A stretch of 64,000 bases of DNA, taken from Dokdonia pacifica (GTDB taxonomy: Bacteria; Bacteroidota; Bacteroidia; Flavobacteriales; Flavobacteriaceae). This document shows, piece after piece, positions 28,667 to 37,017 of this stretch. Positions within the stretch are counted from its first letter, which is position 1. The number at the start of each line of letters is the position of its first letter. Both the position numbers and the translations under genes were made by a program. A model generated the notes under the pieces. The model made no database searches. It was given only the letters and a program-made list of their open reading frames with translations, and was not told where the DNA came from. The stretch is from contig NZ_FZNY01000004.1 in NCBI RefSeq assembly GCF_900188275.1, forward strand, positions 402,263 through 466,262. Reading direction: 5' to 3'.

Positions 28667-28921
28667 GTGCTTATGCTACTTTTTTAAAGAAATTCTTTTA
28701 CGCAAGATTTAGTAAATATGGCTATAGGTTTTTTTAAGCATGGAAAATGTAGAAATATGTTATTTTGTGCTTAAAGTGGCTGTTTTTATGTAAACTATTA
28801 TAAACTCTTACCTTTTAGGAGTGGCAAGTTTATTATATTTATAACATAAATAGGTGAGTGTTGCTATGCACTCATTATTTTTCCAAAATATTTTTTTAAA
28901 ATCAAAATGTATACATCAATT

Positions 28922-29623
28922 ATGAACAAATTATTCAAACTAAGCTATCTTGTTATTCTTTCATTTTTTATAAGTTGTGGAAGTGATGATGATGGAGGTC
29001 CAGATGGAGGAGGTACACCAGATGGAGGCTTACCAGAAGCTAGTGCTACATATAGTCTTGATTTCACAACTAATTTTACGCAGGCAAATAATCCACAAGA
29101 TTATCCTGCAAATGCTTCTTTTGGGACTATCATTGCGATAGCTCATGCACCTGAAGTATCTGTATATTCTCTAGGTCAAATAGCATCAGATGGAATGGCT
29201 TTATACGCTCAATCTGGTGATGTAGATGGCCTTGCTGCTTTTATAAGTACATCTTTAGGAGAAGAAGGAGATGGGTTGTTTAGTATTACAACAGCAGGAA
29301 TGGTAGGTCCTGAATCATCAGCAAGTACTTCTGTTTCTGTAACTCCTACACGTACTAGAATTACGTTTCTAGCAAGATTAAACCCTAGCCCAGATTGGTT
29401 TTTAGGAGTAAGCTCTTTTAATATTGTAGATGGAGAAACATTAATAGATTTAGAAGAGATAGAATTACGTCCTATAGACGCAGGGGTTGTTCTTGGAGAT
29501 ACGTATGAGGCAAATGATGGTAGTGAAAATGCTGCTGTGAGTCTTTATGATGGAGCTCCTTTTGGAAATGGAGATCCTCTTTCAGAGCCTATAGGGAATC
29601 TAGTGATTGAAAGAACTAATTAA
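28922..29623 (+). CDS. Spondin-domain lipoprotein
   Basis: A 233-aa predicted lipoprotein. ATG 28922 gives a compact signal (MNKLFKLSYLVILSFFISC, Cys at residue 19) followed by the acidic SDDDGG tether characteristic of surface-exposed Bacteroidota lipoproteins; an ATG five codons earlier (28907) is possible but less likely. The rest is a spondin_N-like domain: YSLDFTTNF, FGTIIAIAHAPEVSVYSLG, TRITFLARLNPSPDWFLGVSS and VLGDTYEANDG. Spondin-type domains in bacteria have no settled function (putative extracellular binding). It stands alone on the plus strand within a minus-strand housekeeping block, with its own terminator. Confidence 0.85.
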   Translation: MNKLFKLSYLVILSFFISCGSDDDGGPDGGGTPDGGLPEASATYSLDFTTNFTQANNPQDYPANASFGTIIAIAHAPEVSVYSLGQIASDGMALYAQSGDVDGLAAFISTSLGEEGDGLFSITTAGMVGPESSASTSVSVTPTRTRITFLARLNPSPDWFLGVSSFNIVDGETLIDLEEIELRPIDAGVVLGDTYEANDGSENAAVSLYDGAPFGNGDPLSEPIGNLVIERTN

Positions 29624-29647
29624 GAATTAGTTATAAAAGCTATAAAT

Positions 29648-29683
29648 AAAAAATGCGCTCTAGAAATAGAGCGCATTTTTTTT
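29648..29683. terminator. Bidirectional terminator between the spondin gene and tsf
   Basis: AAATGCGCTCTA-GAAA-TAGAGCGCATTT is a perfect 12-bp stem with A and T runs on both sides, lying between two convergent genes. It can serve both. Confidence 0.93.
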
Positions 29684-29707
29684 ATGTGTATTTGATATTC
29701 TTTTTGC

Positions 29708-30673
29708 TTATGCTAAAGAAACTCTTTCAAATCCTGTAACGCTTAAATCACCTTTACTAGTTACATAATCTGCAACATTAAGGCTTTCGTCCATGATGAA
29801 ACGCTGATCAAGAAGACACTTCTCGTGATCAAGTGTTGTATTGTCAGAAATGAAACGCTCTAGTTTTCCAGGAACAATCTTGTCCCAGATTTTTTCAGGC
29901 TTACCTTCAGCTTGTAATTGCGCTTTGATATCATCTTCAGCCTTTGTTAAAACTTCAGGAGTTAATTGAGACATGGAAATATATTGAGGTACATTTTTAA
30001 GTGTTTTACCTAAACGACCTAATTCAACATTATCTTTTTCAATAGCAGCAATTCTTGCTTCAGTTTCAGAAGCAACATATGCAGGATCAAAATCTTTGTA
30101 AGATAATGTAGTTGCTCCCATAGAAGCTACTTGCATAGATACAGATTTAGCAACCTCTGCAGAGACATCTGTAGCAGCAGATAATCCTACTAAAGCTCCA
30201 ATTTTGTTACCGTGAACATAAGAACCTACAAAAGGAGCTTCAAGTGTTTTGAAACCTCCTATTTCTATTTTCTCTCCGATAACACCAGTTTGCTCGGTAA
30301 GTTTTTCTGCAACTGTCATACCCTCAAAATCTGCAGCAAGAAACTCTTCTTTAGAATTTGTTCCTAATGCAATATCTGCCATTTGGCGAGCCATAGCTAC
30401 AAAAGAATCATTTTTTGCAACAAAGTCTGTTTCACAATTTAAAGAAACAACAACACCTCTCGTGTTATCATCGTTTATTTTTGCAACAACAGCACCTTCG
30501 CTAGAATCTCTGTCTGCTCTTTTTTCTGCAATTTTCTGTCCTTTCTTACGTAGGATAGTAATTGCTTTGTCAAAATCACCTTCTGCTTCTACTAATGCTT
30601 TTTTACAATCCATCATACCGGCTCCGGTAGATTTTCTAAGCTTGTTTACGTCTGCGGCTGTAATTTTTGCCAT
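29708..30673 (-). CDS. tsf: Translation elongation factor Ts
   Basis: A 321-aa guanine-nucleotide exchange factor for EF-Tu. The N-terminal UBA-like domain (VNKLRKSTGAGMMDCKKAL) and the core signature (VVSLNCETDFVAKNDSF) are clear. At 321 aa it is somewhat longer than E. coli EF-Ts (283), with the extra length in the C-terminal half, as is usual in Flavobacteriia. It follows rpsB on the minus strand, the near-universal rpsB-tsf order, but an intrinsic terminator-like hairpin separates the two, so tsf may also have its own promoter or be attenuated. Confidence 0.98.
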   Translation of the reverse strand: MAKITAADVNKLRKSTGAGMMDCKKALVEAEGDFDKAITILRKKGQKIAEKRADRDSSEGAVVAKINDDNTRGVVVSLNCETDFVAKNDSFVAMARQMADIALGTNSKEEFLAADFEGMTVAEKLTEQTGVIGEKIEIGGFKTLEAPFVGSYVHGNKIGALVGLSAATDVSAEVAKSVSMQVASMGATTLSYKDFDPAYVASETEARIAAIEKDNVELGRLGKTLKNVPQYISMSQLTPEVLTKAEDDIKAQLQAEGKPEKIWDKIVPGKLERFISDNTTLDHEKCLLDQRFIMDESLNVADYVTSKGDLSVTGFERVSLA

Positions 30674-30729
30674 AATAATCTTTCTGATTATAATTTCCGT
30701 AAAGACGGAAATCTATTAATTAATTAAAT

Positions 30730-30782
30730 TAAAAAAGTCGTTCAGTTTATTTTCTGCAAAGAAAGGAACTAAACGACTTTTT
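30730..30782 (-). terminator. Terminator-like hairpin between rpsB and tsf
   Basis: AAAAAAGTCGTT and AACGACTTTTTT arms (with a further GTT/AAC-type extension) enclose a ~27-nt loop, with an A-run before and T-run after in both directions. Its position between rpsB and tsf suggests partial termination that sets their ratio. Confidence 0.75.
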
Positions 30783-30801
30783 TGTATTATGAAAATGTTA
30801 T

Positions 30802-31659
30802 TTACTCTTCTTCTTCGCTTGCTTCAGCTTCTACTTTTGCTGGTTCAGCTTTTGCTACAGGAGCTGGAGCTGCTGGTGCTGCTGGAGCAGGAGCTGCTTT
30901 TGCTGCTGGTTTCGCTTTTGCTTTTGGAGCAGGTGTGTCTTTTCCTTCAGCTTGAGCTTCTTTTCCAGCCTTGCGTTCTGCAAGACCTTCAATAACAGCG
31001 TCAGATACATATCCTACAATCTTATCGATAGATTTTGAAGCATCATCATTAGATGGTATAAGGTAATCAACTTGACGTGGGTCAGAGTTGGTATCTACCA
31101 TCGCAAATATTGGAATGTTTAATTTTTGAGCTTCTTTAATCGCAATGTGCTCGCGCTTAATATCTACAACAAATAATGCACCTGGAAGACGTGTCATATC
31201 TGCAATAGATCCTAAGTTTTTGTCAAGCTTCTCACGAAGACGATTCATTTGTAGTTTTTCTTTCTTAGAAAGCGTATCAAAACGTCCATCAGCCTTCATA
31301 CGGTCGATAGTTTGCATTTTCTTTACTGCTTTTCTAATAGTAACAAAGTTGGTAAGCATTCCACCAGGCCATCTTTCTGTGATGTAAGGCATGTTTGCTT
31401 TTGCAGCTTTGTCTGCTACGATATCTTTTGCTTGTTTTTTGGTAGCTACGAAAAGTATTTTTCTACCTGATGCTGCTATTTTTTTAAGAGCTTCTGAAGC
31501 TTCATCAATTTTTGCAGCTGTTTTGTATAAGTTAATGATGTGAATACCATTACGCTCCATATAGATATATGGTGCCATATTTGGATCCCATCTTCTTGTG
31601 AGGTGACCAAAGTGTACACCTGCATCAAGTAATTCTTTAACTTCTATGTTGTTTGCCAT
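30802..31659 (-). CDS. rpsB: 30S ribosomal protein S2
   Basis: A 285-aa small-subunit protein. Signature regions are GVHFGHLTRRWDPNMAPYIYMERNGIHIINL at the N-terminus (residues 14-44; landmark only in part: GVHFGHLTRRWDP), ERWPGGMLTNF, LPGALFVVDIKRE and IPIFAMVDTNSDPRQVDY. Residues from about 225 to the end are a low-complexity extension rich in Ala/Pro/Lys, ending in the acidic EASEEEE, which makes it longer than the 241 aa of E. coli S2. Such tails occur in other Flavobacteriaceae. It is downstream of rpsI, separated by 162 bp that include a palindrome copy, and upstream of tsf. Confidence 0.97.
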   Translation of the reverse strand: MANNIEVKELLDAGVHFGHLTRRWDPNMAPYIYMERNGIHIINLYKTAAKIDEASEALKKIAASGRKILFVATKKQAKDIVADKAAKANMPYITERWPGGMLTNFVTIRKAVKKMQTIDRMKADGRFDTLSKKEKLQMNRLREKLDKNLGSIADMTRLPGALFVVDIKREHIAIKEAQKLNIPIFAMVDTNSDPRQVDYLIPSNDDASKSIDKIVGYVSDAVIEGLAERKAGKEAQAEGKDTPAPKAKAKPAAKAAPAPAAPAAPAPVAKAEPAKVEAEASEEEE

Positions 31660-31749
31660 TTTTGTAATAGTTTACGTTCCGTTGGACTTAAATTAGCAAC
31701 GCTGTACTTGACAGGGTTTAGATGCTAAACTAACCTTGATTCTTTATAC

Positions 31750-31763
31750 GCTTTCGCGAAAGC
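31750..31763. repeat. GCTTTCGCGAAAGC palindrome, copy 4 (intergenic, rpsI-rpsB)
   Basis: A perfect core in the 162-bp gap between two ribosomal protein genes, preceded by TATAC. It lies in the presumed leader or internal spacer of rpsB. Confidence 0.85.
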
Positions 31764-31821
31764 GAACCAAGCAACGACAACATTTTTAATTTTCTTAATT
31801 CTGAGATTAATACACGATGTA

Positions 31822-32208
31822 TTAACGCTTAGAGAACTGGAATTTCTTACGAGCTTTCTTCTGTCCGAATTTCTTACGCTCTACCATTCTTGGATCTCTT
31901 GTCAATAAACCTTCTGGTTTAAGGATGCTACGGTTTTCTGCATCAAGCTCACACATTGCTCTAGAAAGCGCAAGGCGAATTGCTTCTGCTTGACCTGTAA
32001 TACCACCTCCGTATACGTTTACTTTAATATCAAAGTTCCCATCATTTTCAGTCATTACTAATGGTTGGTTTACTTTGTATTGTAACGTAGCGGTAGGGAA
32101 GTATGTAGCCATGTCTTTTTTGTTTACGGTAATGTTTCCTTTTCCTTCAGAAACATATACACGTGCTACAGCGGTCTTACGACGACCGATTTTGTGAATT
32201 ACTTCCAT
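31822..32208 (-). CDS. rpsI: 30S ribosomal protein S9
   Basis: A 128-aa small-subunit protein whose C-terminal Arg contacts P-site tRNA. IGRRKTAVARVYVSEGKGNI at the N-terminus, VYGGGITGQAEAIRLALSRAM and the C-terminal FGQKKARKKFQFSKR are diagnostic. Its ATG overlaps the rplM stop (TAATG), so L13 and S9 are translationally coupled, the standard pairing in bacteria. Confidence 0.98.
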   Translation of the reverse strand: MEVIHKIGRRKTAVARVYVSEGKGNITVNKKDMATYFPTATLQYKVNQPLVMTENDGNFDIKVNVYGGGITGQAEAIRLALSRAMCELDAENRSILKPEGLLTRDPRMVERKKFGQKKARKKFQFSKR

Positions 32209-32663
32209 TACTTAATTTCGTTAAGATTAATTGTTCTAGGCTTTTGTGCCTCTTGTCCGTGCTCTGATCCAGAGTACACTTTCAAATTGCGAAATAAAGC
32301 ACTACCTAATTTGTTTTTAGGTAACATACCTTTTACTGCATTCTCAATGATGCGAGTAGGGTCTTTATCGAAGAGTTCTGTTGCTGTAAGACTACGCTGC
32401 CCACCAGGATATCCTGTGTGACGGATGTATGATTTGTCCGTCCATTTACTCCCTGTTAAGTTGATCTTTTCTGCATTGATAACAATAACGTTATCTCCAC
32501 AATCAACGTGAGGGGTAAAGTCAGTTTTGTACTTACCGCGTAAAAACTTAGCTACGATAGATGACATACGACCTAGCGTCTGTCCGTCAGCGTCTATCAA
32601 AACCCACTCCTTACTTACGGTAGCTTTGTTTGCAGATACTGTTTTGTAACTTAATGTGTCCAC
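32208..32663 (-). CDS. rplM: 50S ribosomal protein L13
   Basis: A 151-aa large-subunit protein. WVLIDADGQTLGRMSSIVAK, LRGKYKTDFTPHVDCGDNVI, YIRHTGYPGG and the C-terminal YSGSEHGQEAQKP are typical. The start is GTG (32663), giving MDTLSYKTVSANKATV, which is how Flavobacteriaceae L13 begins; no closer ATG fits. A promoter with both -33 and -7 elements lies about 52-82 bp upstream. It opens the rplM-rpsI unit. Confidence 0.97.
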   Translation of the reverse strand: MDTLSYKTVSANKATVSKEWVLIDADGQTLGRMSSIVAKFLRGKYKTDFTPHVDCGDNVIVINAEKINLTGSKWTDKSYIRHTGYPGGQRSLTATELFDKDPTRIIENAVKGMLPKNKLGSALFRNLKVYSGSEHGQEAQKPRTINLNEIK

Positions 32664-32714
32664 ACTAATTAATTTTAATTAAACATTCCAATTTTCCCGT
32701 GTAAAAACGGTCTG

Positions 32715-32744
32715 CAAAAGTACAATTAATTATTGATTACACAA
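32715..32744 (-). promoter_or_regulatory. Promoter of rplM-rpsI (TTG-N19-TACTTTTG)
   Basis: On the minus strand, the -7 box TACTTTTG (32715-32722) is preceded by TTG (32742-32744) with a 19-bp spacer, within the 17-23 bp range of Bacteroidota promoters. About 50 bp upstream of the GTG start. Confidence 0.75.
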
Positions 32745-32879
32745 ATAGCCAAGTGGCAATATTTTATAGCGTTTTTTGAAGGGCAAATATAGGGTATATA
32801 TATAGGACAAAATTTATAACAATTACTTCCCCTTTTTTCATTCGTTTTAAAAGAGGTATTTTTAGGTAAAAAATTCAAA

Positions 32880-33434
32880 ATGAGTAAAGTAATTCTATGC
32901 CTGCTGGGGTGTCTTTTGTTCTTAAGTTGCAGTTCTGATAATGAGAATACAAATTCCCCATTGGCGGGACTGAACTATAGTATTTCTTCATTTCGCTTGG
33001 ATACGCCTATGGACTTTAATGGTGATGGTCAGTTTTCTAATGATTTACTTATAGAAACTCCTTTGTTTTCTCCTTTATGGTTGGATGTTTTTAATGATTG
33101 CCTGTCTATTAATAGCCTACGTTTTGATGCAGGAGGGATTGCTTGTCCTTTTGGTGATTTGCTTTTAGAAGTAATGGAAGATGAAAATGAAGATCTTATA
33201 CAAATTTCTATATGTGTTGTGTTAAGTTGTGAAGGGTATACAAGATATACAATTGTTGATGATCGGATTATATTTTCTTTTGGTAATGATATTGTTAAAG
33301 ACGGGTTGTTTCTGGATGATACTATAATCATCACTTTTTCTGAAGAAGAAATCTCAACATTTGAATTTTTACAAAACGACGGGACAATTCTTACGTATAA
33401 TGGCCCTGTTACTATCGAGTATACATTAGAATAA
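32880..33434 (+). CDS. Lipoprotein, paralog of the gene at 36338
   Basis: A 184-aa predicted lipoprotein. The signal ends LLFLSC (Cys at residue 17), followed by SSDNEN. The mature part begins YSISSFRLDTPMDFNGDGQFSND, which aligns with YLLTSFETETSFDLDGDGDASND in the 177-aa lipoprotein at 36338; both then have a Cys-containing central part and end in a strand before the C-terminus. The DFNGDG loop resembles a calcium-binding Dx[DN]xDG motif. I do not recognise a named family. It lies 132 bp upstream of the DUF5916 gene on the same strand. Confidence 0.75.
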   Translation: MSKVILCLLGCLLFLSCSSDNENTNSPLAGLNYSISSFRLDTPMDFNGDGQFSNDLLIETPLFSPLWLDVFNDCLSINSLRFDAGGIACPFGDLLLEVMEDENEDLIQISICVVLSCEGYTRYTIVDDRIIFSFGNDIVKDGLFLDDTIIITFSEEEISTFEFLQNDGTILTYNGPVTIEYTLE

Positions 33435-33566
33435 CTAAATAATTGGGTTTGTTTTTTTGAAGTGATTCTCTGTTAAAAAAGTTAAGATATTCATAAAAAA
33501 AAGACAATAGTGTCACATCTATTATAGTTTGTAAGTCTATTAGGGCATCAAACTAATCATCAATTC

Positions 33567-36272
33567 ATGCAATCAATCAATCAACGAGCAGTTATTCTAT
33601 TTTTTGTTACGTGTGTTTTTGCTTTCGCGAAAGCGTACTCACAAACAGATTCTACCAAAACAACCACTGTAGTTCCCAAGCGCACCTATACTACAAATGC
33701 GTATACGGGAGAGGCGCCTACTATAGACGGAATTATAAATGAAGATGCATGGAATGCGGTAGAATGGGCAGGAGATTTTGTAGAAAATGAACCTGATGAA
33801 AATACAGCGCCCGCACAACAAACAAAGTTTAAAATCACCTATGATCAGAAGTATTTATATGTAGCTTGGAGAGCTTATGATACAGAACCTGATAAAATAG
33901 AACGCCGCATGGGACGTCGAGATGACTTTCCTGGAGATTGGGTAGAGATTAATATAGATAGCTATAATGATGACCGCTCTGGGTTTTCATTTACCATTTC
34001 TGCTTCTGGTGTAAAAGGGGATGAGTTTATCTCCAATAATGGAAATTTTGATGATAGTTGGAACCCTATCTGGTATGCCGCTAGTCATATAGATGAGGAG
34101 GGCTGGACCGCAGAGGCAAAAATACCTTTAAGTCAGCTTAAGTTTGGAAAAGCAGAAGAGCAAGTATGGGGGTTACAAATTAATAGGCTGTATTTTAGAA
34201 ATCAAGAACGCGATGTATGGCAACGTGTGCCTCAAGATGCTAATGGATGGGTAAGTAATTTTGGAGAATTACGTGGTCTTAAAAATATAGAGCCTCAAAA
34301 ACAATTGGAGATCCAACCCTTTCTGGTGAGCCAATATGATACGTTTGAAGCACAAGCAGGAAACCCCTTTAGAGATGGTGATGATTTTAGACTCAATGGT
34401 GGGATAGATGCAAAGATTGGAATTACAAATGACCTGACATTAGACCTCACTGTAAATCCAGATTTTGGACAAGTAGATGCAGACCCAGGAGCCATTGCGC
34501 TGGATGGATTTGAAATTTTCTTTCAAGAACGAAGACCCTTTTTTGTTGAGAATGCTAATATTTTTAGATTAGGATTGAATGGGAGTCAGGATAATTTGTT
34601 TTTCTCTAGACGTATAGGACGTAGTCCGCAAGGTTTTTCTACTGCCGATGGTAGTAAAGGGGAATTTGAAGATTTCCCTATTAATTCTACCATACTTGGA
34701 GCTGCAAAATTTAGTGGAAAAACAAAAGATGGATGGTCTATTGGAGCTTTGCAAAGTATTACAGCAAATGAGTTTGCAGAAATAGAACTAGATGATCGAG
34801 AAGAAGTAAGAGATCTTCTAGAACAAGAAGGAAATCTAGGAGAAAACAGAAAAGAACTTGTAGAACCTTTAACAAGCTATAGTGTGGTACGTTTACAGAA
34901 GGATCTTAATAATCGTAATTCTTTTGTAGGAGGGCTGGTTACTTATACAGATAGAACTTTAGATCAAAACCTGTCTTTTCTTCACGATAAAGCACTTACT
35001 GGAGGGATTGATGGACAGCATACCTGGCAAAATCGTAACTACTTTATAGATGGGAAATTTCTATTTAGTAATGTAAGAGGTTCTGCCGAATCTATTACTA
35101 GAACACAACAATCTATTAGGCATTTATTTAATAGAGTAGATGCAGATCATGTCGAGGTAGACCCTACTAGAACATCTCTTACGGGTACAGGTGGTCGTAT
35201 TGCGATAGGAAAAGATGGAGGTGGTAACTGGAGATATGGGAATAGCTTTGCATGGAGATCGCCAGAATTAGAACTCAATGATATTGGATTTTTGAGACAA
35301 GCAGATGAGATACGCCAGAGTGCTTGGTTACGCTATTTGTTTTTGAAACCTACAAGCTGGTACCGCAGAGCACAAGTAAATTTTAATCAATTTACCACGT
35401 TTGATTTTGATGGGAATTACAATCGTATACAATATGATGTTCAAGGGAATATCAATTGGAAAAATAATTGGTTTACTGAAGTAGGCTTCGGTCATAAACC
35501 GCGTATTTTTATTAATACATTCTTAAGAGGAGGACCTCGCTGGAGATTTAGTGATGAGAATTTTAGTTTCTTATTTGCTGGAACAGATCAGCGTAAAAAG
35601 TTTTCGGCTGTTTTGGGTCACGTGTATTCTCAAGCGAGAGAAAATAACTTTCAGTTTAAGAGATATGTAGTACGTTTTAACTGGCAACCTTTAGATGCCT
35701 TAAGTCTTAATCTGGAAACAGAGTATGAAAAAAACCCTAATAAAACACAGTACGTATCTCAGCAAGCATATGCTCCTGCACAGTTTGGTGCGCGATATAT
35801 TACGGGAGAAATAGATCAGGAAACATTAAGTACAACCTTACGTGTAAATTATAATATCAATCCTAATCTTACGATACAATATTATGCACAACCCTTTATA
35901 GCAAAAGGAACATATACTAATTTTAATTATGTAGCCAATAGTGAAGCAGAACGATTAAGTGATCGTGTAACATTATTTACAGATAATCAAATTGATTTTC
36001 AGAATGGGGCATATGTTGTAGATGAAGACGAAGATGGAACAGCTGACTATTCTTTTGGGGATCCTGATTTTAACTTTGTGCAATTTAGATCCAACTTAGT
36101 AATGCGTTGGGAATATATTCCTGGGTCAGAATTATTCTTGGTTTGGTCGCAAGGCATTGAAGGAAATAGTGCCTCTGATGCAAGCCTCTTTGAAGCAGCA
36201 GATCAACAAATATTAGGGCAACAAATTAGAAATACTTTCTTAGTCAAATGGACCTATAGATTTGTATTATAA
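33567..36272 (+). CDS. DUF5916 family outer-membrane protein with CBM9-like N-terminal domain
   Basis: A 901-aa protein with a signal peptide (residues 1-25, ends AYSQ). Residues about 35-230 form a carbohydrate-binding family 9-like domain (APTIDGIINEDAWNAVEW, LYVAWRAYDTEP, GFSFTISASGVKGDE, WTAEAKIPLSQL). Residues about 240-901 form the DUF5916 outer-membrane beta-barrel (LTLDLTVNPDFGQVDADPG, FFQERRPFFVENANIF, FFSRRIGRSP) ending LVKWTYRFVL. Function is not established; relatives are often near peptidases or transporters. The palindrome at 33621 encodes AFAKA inside the signal peptide. It is flanked by two paralogous lipoproteins (32880, 36338), which may be its surface partners. Confidence 0.9.
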   Translation: MQSINQRAVILFFVTCVFAFAKAYSQTDSTKTTTVVPKRTYTTNAYTGEAPTIDGIINEDAWNAVEWAGDFVENEPDENTAPAQQTKFKITYDQKYLYVAWRAYDTEPDKIERRMGRRDDFPGDWVEINIDSYNDDRSGFSFTISASGVKGDEFISNNGNFDDSWNPIWYAASHIDEEGWTAEAKIPLSQLKFGKAEEQVWGLQINRLYFRNQERDVWQRVPQDANGWVSNFGELRGLKNIEPQKQLEIQPFLVSQYDTFEAQAGNPFRDGDDFRLNGGIDAKIGITNDLTLDLTVNPDFGQVDADPGAIALDGFEIFFQERRPFFVENANIFRLGLNGSQDNLFFSRRIGRSPQGFSTADGSKGEFEDFPINSTILGAAKFSGKTKDGWSIGALQSITANEFAEIELDDREEVRDLLEQEGNLGENRKELVEPLTSYSVVRLQKDLNNRNSFVGGLVTYTDRTLDQNLSFLHDKALTGGIDGQHTWQNRNYFIDGKFLFSNVRGSAESITRTQQSIRHLFNRVDADHVEVDPTRTSLTGTGGRIAIGKDGGGNWRYGNSFAWRSPELELNDIGFLRQADEIRQSAWLRYLFLKPTSWYRRAQVNFNQFTTFDFDGNYNRIQYDVQGNINWKNNWFTEVGFGHKPRIFINTFLRGGPRWRFSDENFSFLFAGTDQRKKFSAVLGHVYSQARENNFQFKRYVVRFNWQPLDALSLNLETEYEKNPNKTQYVSQQAYAPAQFGARYITGEIDQETLSTTLRVNYNINPNLTIQYYAQPFIAKGTYTNFNYVANSEAERLSDRVTLFTDNQIDFQNGAYVVDEDEDGTADYSFGDPDFNFVQFRSNLVMRWEYIPGSELFLVWSQGIEGNSASDASLFEAADQQILGQQIRNTFLVKWTYRFVL
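33621..33634. repeat. GCTTTCGCGAAAGC palindrome, copy 5 (coding, frame AFAKA)
   Basis: A perfect copy within the signal-peptide region of the DUF5916 gene, encoding A19-F-A-K-A23 just before the predicted cleavage site. Confidence 0.85.
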
Positions 36273-36337
36273 TATTCATACATATTTATCGTTCCTACTA
36301 TTCAATTTAATTACTACTAACATACTATATCAATTTT

Positions 36338-36871
36338 ATGAAAAACCTTTTTAAGTATTTAACAATTTCTCTTTTAGCATTTACTGTTTCATGTTCTAGT
36401 GATGATGACTCATCTAATGATACTATTCTTGTAGATGGAGAAACGTATCTTTTAACTTCCTTTGAAACAGAAACAAGTTTTGACCTTGATGGTGATGGAG
36501 ACGCTTCTAATGACATTTTGGTAGAAACAGGATGTCTTCAAAATAATAGACTTATTTTTTCTACAGATAATACTGCTACTGCAATCAATGAAACTTTTCT
36601 AGATATTTATGTTTCTGAAGATACCTCTGGTAATTTATTACAACTTGTAGAGTGTGATATTGATAATGAAGCTATACCATTAACTTTTAGTCAAAATGGA
36701 AATACGGTAAATATCGTAGATAGTGGAGAAACGCTTTCCGGAATTGTGTCTGGGAATACGCTTGTTTTTACATTAAATGATGGGTTTGTGGGAGAGTTTT
36801 TAAATGAAGATGGATCAGAAGGCACTTTTGAATTAGAAGAAACCATAGTACTTACTTATACGAGACAATAA
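36338..36871 (+). CDS. Lipoprotein, paralog of the gene at 32880
   Basis: A 177-aa predicted lipoprotein. Signal MKNLFKYLTISLLAFTVSC with Cys at residue 19, followed by SSDDDSSND, an acidic tether typical of surface-exposed lipoproteins. The mature domain contains FDLDGDGDASNDILVE and a terminal strand ETIVLTYTRQ, and is homologous by eye to the lipoprotein at 32880. It lies 65 bp after the DUF5916 gene on the same strand and is followed by a strong terminator, so it probably ends that transcript. Function unknown. Confidence 0.78.
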   Translation: MKNLFKYLTISLLAFTVSCSSDDDSSNDTILVDGETYLLTSFETETSFDLDGDGDASNDILVETGCLQNNRLIFSTDNTATAINETFLDIYVSEDTSGNLLQLVECDIDNEAIPLTFSQNGNTVNIVDSGETLSGIVSGNTLVFTLNDGFVGEFLNEDGSEGTFELEETIVLTYTRQ

Positions 36872-36892
36872 ATAAGTATTCATATGTATATA

Positions 36893-36925
36893 AAAAAGCC
36901 CGAGATTAACTCTCGGGCTTTTTTT
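36893..36925 (+). terminator. Intrinsic terminator after the lipoprotein gene
   Basis: AAGCCCGAGA/TCTCGGGCTT, a perfect 10-bp stem with a 5-nt loop, A-run before and T-run after, 22 bp after the stop codon at 36871. Confidence 0.93.
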
Positions 36926-36943
36926 ATGTGTTTACTATTCTTG

Positions 36944-37011
36944 TATACGCTTTCGCACTTCGACTGTGCCCAGTATAAACTTCTGCGTCACTACGTTCCT
37001 TGAAAGCGGAC
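36944..37011. repeat. 67-bp long form of the palindrome element, copy A
   Basis: The two palindrome halves, GCTTTCGC (36949-36956) and GAAAGCG (37002-37008), are separated by a 45-bp insert that includes CAGTATAAACTTCTG. The same length and much the same sequence recur on the opposite strand at 57870-57937. It lies just beyond the 3' end of terC. Confidence 0.75.
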
Positions 37012-37017
37012 CAAGTA

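Noticed and set aside
30789-30995. Leu-rich open frame opposite the rpsB 3' end
   Set aside because: It is the antisense image of the Ala/Pro/Lys-rich S2 tail; low complexity with no start context.
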